A stretch of 64,000 nucleotides of DNA. Origin: Clostridiales bacterium (GTDB lineage Bacteria; Bacillota; Clostridia; Saccharofermentanales; Saccharofermentanaceae). The notes under the pieces are model-generated. The model worked only from the letters and a program-made list of their open reading frames with translations, ran no database searches and had not been told where the DNA came from. This document shows positions 60,097-64,000 of the stretch, piece after piece. The DNA lies in assembly GCA_017478485.1 (NCBI GenBank), contig JAFVDI010000031.1, forward strand, positions 426,394-490,393, written 5' to 3'. A program made the translations under genes and the position numbers. Every line of letters begins with the position of its first letter. Position 1 is the stretch's first letter.

Positions 60097-60110
60097 AATA
60101 TTTATATACT
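60082..60110 (+). promoter_or_regulatory. Promoter for the tRNA-Met/Ile2 and tRNA-Tyr pair
   Basis: TTGACT and TATACT are separated by 17 bp, about 38 bp before the first tRNA. The -35 lies in the arm of the asd terminator. Confidence 0.72.
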
Positions 60111-60147
60111 ATTCAAGCGCTTAAAAACGCACCGCTTGTGTAAACGT

Positions 60148-60224
60148 GGGCCTTTAGCTCAGTTGGTCAGAGCATCCGGCTCATAACCGGCGGGTCCTGG
60201 GTTCGAGTCCCCGAAGGCCCACCA
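60148..60224 (+). tRNA. tRNA with CAT anticodon (elongator Met or lysidine-modified Ile2), CCA encoded
   Basis: 77 nt: acceptor GGGCCTT/AAGGCCC, D arm AGCTCAGTTGGTCAGAGC, anticodon loop CTCATAA, T arm CTGGGTTCGAGTCCCCG, discriminator A and CCA. The paired first base excludes initiator. The GGxCCTTTAGCTCAG start resembles the Bacillus CAT-anticodon isoacceptor read as Ile2, so identity is left open. Confidence 0.92.
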
Positions 60225-60247
60225 ACTACACAAACAACTTAATACAT

Positions 60248-60332
60248 GGGAAGATTCCCGAGCGGCCAAAGGGAACAGACTGTAAATCTGTCGTCAGTGA
60301 CTTCGGTGGTTCGAATCCACCTCTTCCCACCA
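60248..60332 (+). tRNA. tRNA-Tyr (GTA), CCA encoded; integration site
   Basis: An 85-nt class II tRNA: acceptor GGGAAGA/TCTTCCC, anticodon stem-loop CAGACTGTAAATCTG, a variable arm, T arm GGTGGTTCGAATCCACC, encoded CCA. An integrase gene points toward its 3' end, so this end probably is the attachment core of the element to the right. Confidence 0.95.
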
Positions 60333-60336
60333 CAGA

Positions 60337-60366
60337 GGGTTTGCCAAGTTTGGCAGACCCTTTTGT
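60337..60366 (+). terminator. Terminator after tRNA-Tyr
   Basis: A stem of about 10 bp (GGGTTTGCCA with TGGCAGACCC) is followed by TTTTGTTTTG. Confidence 0.82.
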
Positions 60367-60425
60367 TTTGCCTTGAAAAGCCCTTATTTTATAGGGTTTT
60401 GGGGTTGTGGCCGTTCTGAAACATC

Positions 60426-60498
60426 TTTACGAAAATTCACCCAAATTCACTCGAGTTTACGACAATTGTGGTAAATTCGTGGTAAATTTGTGGTAAGG
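60426..60498. repeat. Integrase arm-type repeats in the attachment region
   Basis: GTGGTAAATT occurs three times at 11-bp intervals (60468, 60479, 60490; the last copy degenerate), AAATTCAC twice at 10-bp intervals (60433, 60443), and TTTACGA twice 30 bp apart (60426, 60456). Such short phased repeats between tRNA and int are typical arm-binding sites of tyrosine integrases. Confidence 0.6.
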
Positions 60499-60505
60499 TC
60501 TGAGC

Positions 60506-61774
60506 TCATCCTGCAAGGTTTCCACCACCTGTTTCGAGCAGGGATATCTCTTTCATTTTGAATTTTTCCGAAGCGTCTGTATAAGTGTTAAGAGTGATTC
60601 CTACTTCATGGTGTCCCATGATGTCGGCTGTGGCCTTGATATCGGCTCCGGCTTCTCTCATCCTTGTCGCAAACGTATGCCTTAACATGTGGTTGTGTAC
60701 ATGAGGAAAGCCTGTGAGACCATTTACAGAGCCTTTGCTCTTGATTTCTTTGTCAATCGCTATCGAAATCCTGTCCAGCTTGTGGTTGAGCTTCTTGAGG
60801 TGATACAAATCGCCGTTGCCGTCAAGAAATACGAAATCCTTGTAACCGCTGACTCTGACTTTGCAGCGTATCCCGCATGATTCCTGGTGCTTTTTCTCCT
60901 CAATGAGAGCTTCTCTGACCTTAGCGTTCATGGGAATACATCTTTCACTTGTCTTTGTCTTTGGCGGATTCAGTGTCATTTCAGAGCTTGATGTGCCGTC
61001 ATATACCAGTGTGTGGTTGATATGGATCACATTTTTCTCGAAATCGACGTCTTCCCATCTTAGGGCACATAGCTCTCCGACCCTGATTCCTGTGTATAGC
61101 ATTACCGTAAAAAGAGGGCAGAGGTAGTGGTAAGTGCCGGGTCTGCTTAAGTATTCTTCAAAAGCAGCCTGTTCTGCGCCTGTCAGAGCCTTGACTTCTT
61201 TTACGGTACTGGAATATTTGCGGTTAAGTTCTTTTATGGCTCCTGTGCAGGGATTTGTCTGAAGCACTCCGTCTTTGACAGCAACATTGAGGATCATGGA
61301 AAGGACTATATTGATATTGCTTACTATTGAAATTCCCAGTCCTCGATTCTCAATGAGGCTTTTGTAAAACATTACGACCTTACTGTAACTTAATTCCTTG
61401 AGTGATATGGTACCGATGTTAGGTCCGATATAACGGTTGTAGAGTTTTAAGTAGGTATCAAATGTTGTTTGTCTGATCCCGCTTTTAACGTTTTTCCAGA
61501 TCTCGAAATATGAGTTGACGGTAGTATCAACATTTACATTCGTATCTTCACACAACCGCTCAACAGGGACTTTATCTGATTTGATGTTATTTGAAACAAT
61601 AGCTGTGCCGTTTAAAACAGCGTTTTCTTTGTCTCGCAACTCATCAAGTGTTCTGGCATAAACCGAGCGTCTGACCCGGTTCTCAGTCCATCTGTACTCA
61701 AAGGTTCCGTTTTTCCTTAAATATTCTCCTTCCTTTAGTCTTACTCGTCCTTTTGTATATCTTGTTTTGATCAT
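60506..61774 (-). CDS. int: Tyrosine integrase of the tRNA-Tyr element
   Basis: A 422-residue integrase. An N-terminal basic/AP2-like arm-binding segment (RYTKGRVRLKEGEYLRKNG, FEYRWTEN) and a SAM-like domain (VNSYFEIWKNVKSGIRQTT) precede the catalytic domain with YTGIRVGELCALRWEDVDF (Arg), HNHMLRHTFATRMREAGADI (His-x-x-Arg), MGHHEVGITLNTYTDAS (His, Tyr). This matches the Tn916/ICE class. The ATG at 61774 lies behind GGGAGG; an in-frame ATG at 61795 has no such site. It is transcribed toward tRNA-Tyr. Confidence 0.93.
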   Translation of the reverse strand: MIKTRYTKGRVRLKEGEYLRKNGTFEYRWTENRVRRSVYARTLDELRDKENAVLNGTAIVSNNIKSDKVPVERLCEDTNVNVDTTVNSYFEIWKNVKSGIRQTTFDTYLKLYNRYIGPNIGTISLKELSYSKVVMFYKSLIENRGLGISIVSNINIVLSMILNVAVKDGVLQTNPCTGAIKELNRKYSSTVKEVKALTGAEQAAFEEYLSRPGTYHYLCPLFTVMLYTGIRVGELCALRWEDVDFEKNVIHINHTLVYDGTSSSEMTLNPPKTKTSERCIPMNAKVREALIEEKKHQESCGIRCKVRVSGYKDFVFLDGNGDLYHLKKLNHKLDRISIAIDKEIKSKGSVNGLTGFPHVHNHMLRHTFATRMREAGADIKATADIMGHHEVGITLNTYTDASEKFKMKEISLLETGGGNLAG

Positions 61775-61794
61775 TGAATTATCCTCCCAAAACA

Positions 61795-61842
61795 CAAAAG
61801 GAATGAGAGCATAAGCTGATTATAGCTTTTGCTCCCATTCCT
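61795..61842 (-). terminator. Hairpin between xis and int
   Basis: On the minus strand a 19-bp interrupted stem (7, 5 and 5 paired bases split by two single mismatches; AGGAATG to CATTCCT) is followed by TTTTGTGTTTT. It should limit read-through from xis into int, as a possible control of integration. Confidence 0.72.
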
Positions 61843-61871
61843 AACAATAAGTGCCTAGTACCATTAAATGG

Positions 61872-62072
61872 TCAGATCGAATACTGCTTGTATAGGTATT
61901 CTTCAAAGGGTTTACGCTTGATTAAGCGCCTGTTTCCACTCCATAAGACATACGGACAGTTTTTGCCATCAGTAAGAGCCCGTATCTTGTTGACGCCGAT
62001 GTTGAAGTATTCGGCTGCTTCTTCCGGTGTGAGAAGTGATTTCTCTGAAATTGATAATGTTTTGTTCTTCAT
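61872..62072 (-). CDS. xis: Excisionase, Tn916 Xis-like
   Basis: A 66-residue winged-helix/MerR-like DNA-binding protein: KSLLTPEEAAEYFNIGVNKI (recognition helix), then VLWSGNRRLIKRKPFEEYL, closely matching the length and layout of Tn916 Xis. It bends attachment-site DNA to favour excision by Int. The ATG at 62072 follows AAGGAGGT; a longer in-frame ORF that runs into mobC is not the real start. Confidence 0.88.
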   Translation of the reverse strand: MKNKTLSISEKSLLTPEEAAEYFNIGVNKIRALTDGKNCPYVLWSGNRRLIKRKPFEEYLYKQYSI

Positions 62073-62098
62073 TGTGAAGACCTCCTTGTTTTTGTATT

Positions 62099-62141
62099 TA
62101 CCCGTGCGGGTATGTAATGGCGTCACCGGAGGGAGTGACGC
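62099..62141. promoter_or_regulatory. Two palindromes upstream of xis
   Basis: TACCCG-TG-CGGGTA (62099-62112) and GCGTCAC-N8-GTGACGC (62120-62141) fill the gap between mobC and xis. They may be regulator operators or a terminator for mobC; no T run follows on the minus strand. Confidence 0.4.
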
Positions 62142-62151
62142 TGTAAGGTGA

Positions 62152-62490
62152 TCAACCGCCTTTCGGGGCCTTGAACGCCCGATATAACATCCTGACTGTT
62201 TCGAAGAGTTCTTGAGAGCATTCTTCAAGTTCATGAGGATAAACGGTGCCGTTAAACTTGAGGTTGAACAGCAATTGGTTGAGTATTGTTCCGATCCTTT
62301 TGATCTCTGAGATCAGTTTTGGTAAGTCAGCGGGAGGAGCTTCCATGATGTTCACGTTATCGACTGACTGTCTGACAAATGAACTGAGGCTCAATCCTGT
62401 TTTGGCTGCTTTCTTTTTTATTGATTCGTACTCTTTGGGTGTGAGTCTGATTAGAAGTTGGACTGTTCTGTTGTTTTTCTTATTTGCCAT
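62152..62490 (-). CDS. mobC: MobC-like mobilization (relaxosome) protein
   Basis: A 112-residue protein. The N-terminal ribbon-helix-helix (TVQLLIRLTPKEYESIKKKA, AKTGLSLSSFVRQSV) and C-terminal MobC segment (LISEIKRIGTILNQLLFNLK, followed by ELFETVRMLYRAF) fit the relaxosome accessory family that melts oriT DNA and recruits the relaxase. Strong AGGAG precedes the ATG at 62490. No relaxase gene follows in the window. Confidence 0.88.
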   Translation of the reverse strand: MANKKNNRTVQLLIRLTPKEYESIKKKAAKTGLSLSSFVRQSVDNVNIMEAPPADLPKLISEIKRIGTILNQLLFNLKFNGTVYPHELEECSQELFETVRMLYRAFKAPKGG

Positions 62491-62520
62491 ATTGAGTTCT
62501 CCTTTTAGTGTTTTTGAATT

Positions 62521-62600
62521 TTGTCCCGTGTATTAGCAAGCAACGCGTCTGTATATACATCCGCTTAAACTTGTCAGGGGAGAGTCCCCTGAAACCCCTG
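62521..62600. other. Candidate origin of transfer next to mobC
   Basis: In the 150-bp gap upstream of mobC there is TAGCAAGCAACG, a GTATATAC palindrome, and the hairpin CAGGGGA-GAG-TCCCCTG (62575-62591) followed by AAACCCCTG. The same order (TAGCAAG, then a 7-bp hairpin with 3-nt loop, then ACCCC) occurs at 18.73-18.77 kb. Position beside mobC supports an oriT role; the nic site is not defined. Confidence 0.45.
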
Positions 62601-62632
62601 AAAAAGCCAGGATTCGATGTGGATCCTGGCTT
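62598..62632 (-). terminator. Terminator after parB
   Basis: Minus-strand stem AAGCCAGGAT with ATCCTGGCTT (10 bp) is followed by TTTTT. It lies 11 bp beyond the parB stop. Confidence 0.85.
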
Positions 62633-62642
62633 CAAAGGTTTG

Positions 62643-63581
62643 TCACTTGGTTGCTGTCTTTGATTTAGCTCTGTGTTTCCCGTAGTACTCCAGAGCTTGC
62701 AAAACATAAGCTTCTGCATTGTCTTTTGTAACATCGGGAGCGGTATTCCTGATCTTATCGAGATCGATATGCACTTTTTCTTTGCGCTTGGGCTTGTCTC
62801 CGTGCATGACCTCATTGATCCTGTCGATGTTAAGGCCTCCATTCCTGGAACATTCTCGCATACTGGCGGCCTGCTCTTGAGACGGCAAGCTGTTACTCTC
62901 TGATATCTGCTTAAAAACTGATTTCTGTTCTTCTCGTGAGAGATATGAGAGCTCTACGGCAGGGCGGACAGCGATCTTTCCCTCATCTACTAGGTCGAGC
63001 AGTTCAGGGATAAGCTCAGTCAGACGGATATAACGAAAGATGGTCGCTGCACTTTCACCGACATCTTTAGCCATGGCGGCAGACGATGTTCCTTCAGAAT
63101 TATTCTCCGGTGGAGAATAATTACTCTTCGGTCTGCCGGGCATGCGTTTAATCGCTTCCAGACGCATCTTATAAGAAAAAGCCTTCTCGCTTGGCAGGAT
63201 CACCGCACGCTGAAGATTTGCCTCGACCATGAGGACTATAGCTTCGTCACGGGTCATCTCACGTACATCAGCCTTAACATAAGAAAGGCCTGCGATCTCG
63301 CAGGCCGTCTTTCGTCTGTGTCCGGAAACGATCTCATACCGTCCATCTTCTTTTGGGCGCAGCAGGAGAGGGGTGATGAGGCCCTGTTCCTTGATGCTCT
63401 CTACGAGCTGGTACATGTCATCGTCCATCCGTACCTTGAACGGATGGTTGGGGAAGGGATCTATCAGTTCAATGGGGATTTCGTGGATCTTGGGAAGTTT
63501 ACTCTCCATGATCTCCTTTTCATCCTTGAACATGATATCTGATCTCGTTATTCCGAGAATGTTTGCGAGATTTGCACTCAA
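62643..63581 (-). CDS. parB: ParB/Spo0J-family partition protein of the element
   Basis: A 312-residue CTP-dependent DNA clamp family protein. The N-terminal ParB/Srx domain shows IELIDPFPNHPFKVR, SIKEQGLITPLLLRP and the catalytic-type GHRRKTACEIAGL, and EANLQRAVILPSEKAFSYKM. A helix-turn-helix (SSAAMAKDVGESAATIFRYI) and a variable tail follow. The start seems to be TTG at 63581, 6 nt after GGAGGTGA. No parA is visible; such lone parB genes are common on ICEs and may maintain the excised circle or regulate it. Confidence 0.9.
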   Translation of the reverse strand: MSANLANILGITRSDIMFKDEKEIMESKLPKIHEIPIELIDPFPNHPFKVRMDDDMYQLVESIKEQGLITPLLLRPKEDGRYEIVSGHRRKTACEIAGLSYVKADVREMTRDEAIVLMVEANLQRAVILPSEKAFSYKMRLEAIKRMPGRPKSNYSPPENNSEGTSSAAMAKDVGESAATIFRYIRLTELIPELLDLVDEGKIAVRPAVELSYLSREEQKSVFKQISESNSLPSQEQAASMRECSRNGGLNIDRINEVMHGDKPKRKEKVHIDLDKIRNTAPDVTKDNAEAYVLQALEYYGKHRAKSKTATK

Positions 63582-63980
63582 AGCAAATCACCTCCTTGTT
63601 TTTATTCCGCGAAGCTTTGGTCCCTGTTACATAGAAGCAGTTAGCCGCAAGCTTTGGACTCAGTTCTTCGCGGTATGTAATTTGAGATGTAGAAGGGGGA
63701 AAAAGGAACTCAGAAAAAATGTTCCTCTATATATACGTAAGGAACTTTGCCAAAACTGTACGTCTAATCCGAAACTCGCCCGAAATTCGACAAAAATACA
63801 ATAAATGTGTTATAAAATGAGGCGTGTCCCCAATAACCTTTGCAGTGGTATGTCGTAATTGCAGTGGTAAGCTTTTTTTAGACACGGGTCAGTTATTTCT
63901 TAGACAGGATCTCCTATAATCAGAACAGATGTAAACATTCACTAGACAAGCATTAAATCTTGCAAGACAGGAGATTTACT
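63582..63980. other. Non-coding region with direct repeats between parB and the edge gene
   Basis: About 400 bp without a gene. It contains a direct repeat around AAGCTTTGG (63613 and 63647 regions) inside a CCGCGAAG/CTTCGCGG dyad, TTGCAGTGGTA twice 19 bp apart (63840, 63859), and TAGACA three times at 63879, 63901 and 63943 (22 and 42 bp spacing). A TATAAT at 63915 with a poor -35 may drive the gene at 63981. The phased TAGACA copies look like regulator sites. Confidence 0.5.
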
Positions 63981-64000
63981 ATGAAATACACAAAAGAACA
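63981..64000 (+). CDS. Start of an unidentified gene cut by the window edge
   Basis: ATG at 63981 with CAGGAG 7 nt upstream begins a frame reading MKYTKE before the sequence ends. The good ribosome site and repeats upstream suggest a real gene of the integrative element. Too short to identify. Confidence 0.45.

Larger units (their letters stand above)
60333..64000. mobile_element. Left part of an integrative mobilizable/conjugative element at tRNA-Tyr
   Basis: Immediately after tRNA-Tyr come integrase arm-type repeats, an integrase, a Tn916-like excisionase, mobC, a candidate oriT and parB, with the genes on the minus strand. This order (int-xis-mob-par) is typical of IME/ICE modules. No relaxase or type IV secretion genes are in view; the element continues past the right edge, so its size and other attachment site are unknown. 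Confidence 0.8.

Overview
The window looks like a chromosome segment of a strictly anaerobic Gram-positive bacterium of the class Clostridia, probably a fibre-degrading gut, rumen or digester lineage. The evidence is a membrane pyrophosphatase, a pyrophosphate-dependent phosphofructokinase, the [FeFe]-hydrogenase maturase HydE, clostridial hydrophobic W repeats, Bacillota-style gene orders (ylxM-ffh-rpsP-khpA-rimM-trmD-rplS and infC-rpmI-rplT with an attenuator leader), a Gram-positive SOS box, and an intracellular xylan gene pair. The species cannot be named from sequence alone.

Layout. 1-6.1 kb: end of hppA, then rpsO, nadE, an SGNH hydrolase and pnp with a long leader hairpin. 6.1-12 kb: a CapA-like lipoprotein followed by purine genes purE, purF, purN, an archaeal-type IMP cyclohydrolase and a stand-alone AICAR transformylase. 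The PurF keeps its phosphoribosyltransferase half but has lost the glutaminase nucleophile and neighbouring active-site residues. 12-18.2 kb: a coiled-coil membrane protein, a ChW-repeat/NlpC-like secreted protein, tRNA-Thr, a solute-binding-like lipoprotein, a GNAT-MGMT fusion, a flavoprotein and a Nudix hydrolase.

18.2-24.1 kb: an AT-rich accessory island. It holds palindromes resembling a decayed transfer origin, a lipoprotein, a promoter / small structured RNA / terminator / DUF3800 unit, an Xre-type regulator, an IS3 remnant, and a TnpW-TnpX-like serine recombinase pair behind a strong promoter with an apparent LexA box.

24.1-36.3 kb: pyrophosphate-dependent PFK, the SRP/ribosome/tRNA-modification operon, rbgA-rnhB, and the infC operon with an L20-type leader and an apparent AUC start codon. 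36.4-44.5 kb: aconitase and citrate synthase (the glutamate-forming arm of the TCA cycle), tRNA-Glu, and a xylan side-chain pair (acetylesterase plus GH115 alpha-glucuronidase). 44.6-51.3 kb: uvrA, a ClpE-like AAA+ unfoldase, a tiny Cys-rich protein and hydE, tightly packed. 51.3-58.8 kb: a repetitive Thr-rich membrane protein whose promoter sits between inverted repeats, tRNA-Leu and tRNA-fMet, a very large MFS protein with two extracytoplasmic sensor-like regions and a Gln/Pro tail, a partner membrane protein, and a XerC/D-type recombinase. 58.9-60.3 kb: asd, tRNA-Met/Ile2 and tRNA-Tyr.

60.3-64 kb: the left part of an integrative mobilizable or conjugative element next to tRNA-Tyr, with integrase, Tn916-like excisionase, MobC, a candidate oriT and ParB. 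It runs off the right edge. The most interesting items are the PurF with a degenerate glutaminase domain, the RNA-DUF3800 unit, the apparently SOS-controlled recombinase, and the pnp leader with an anti-Shine-Dalgarno switch geometry. All functional calls rest on motif reading; no database search was run.
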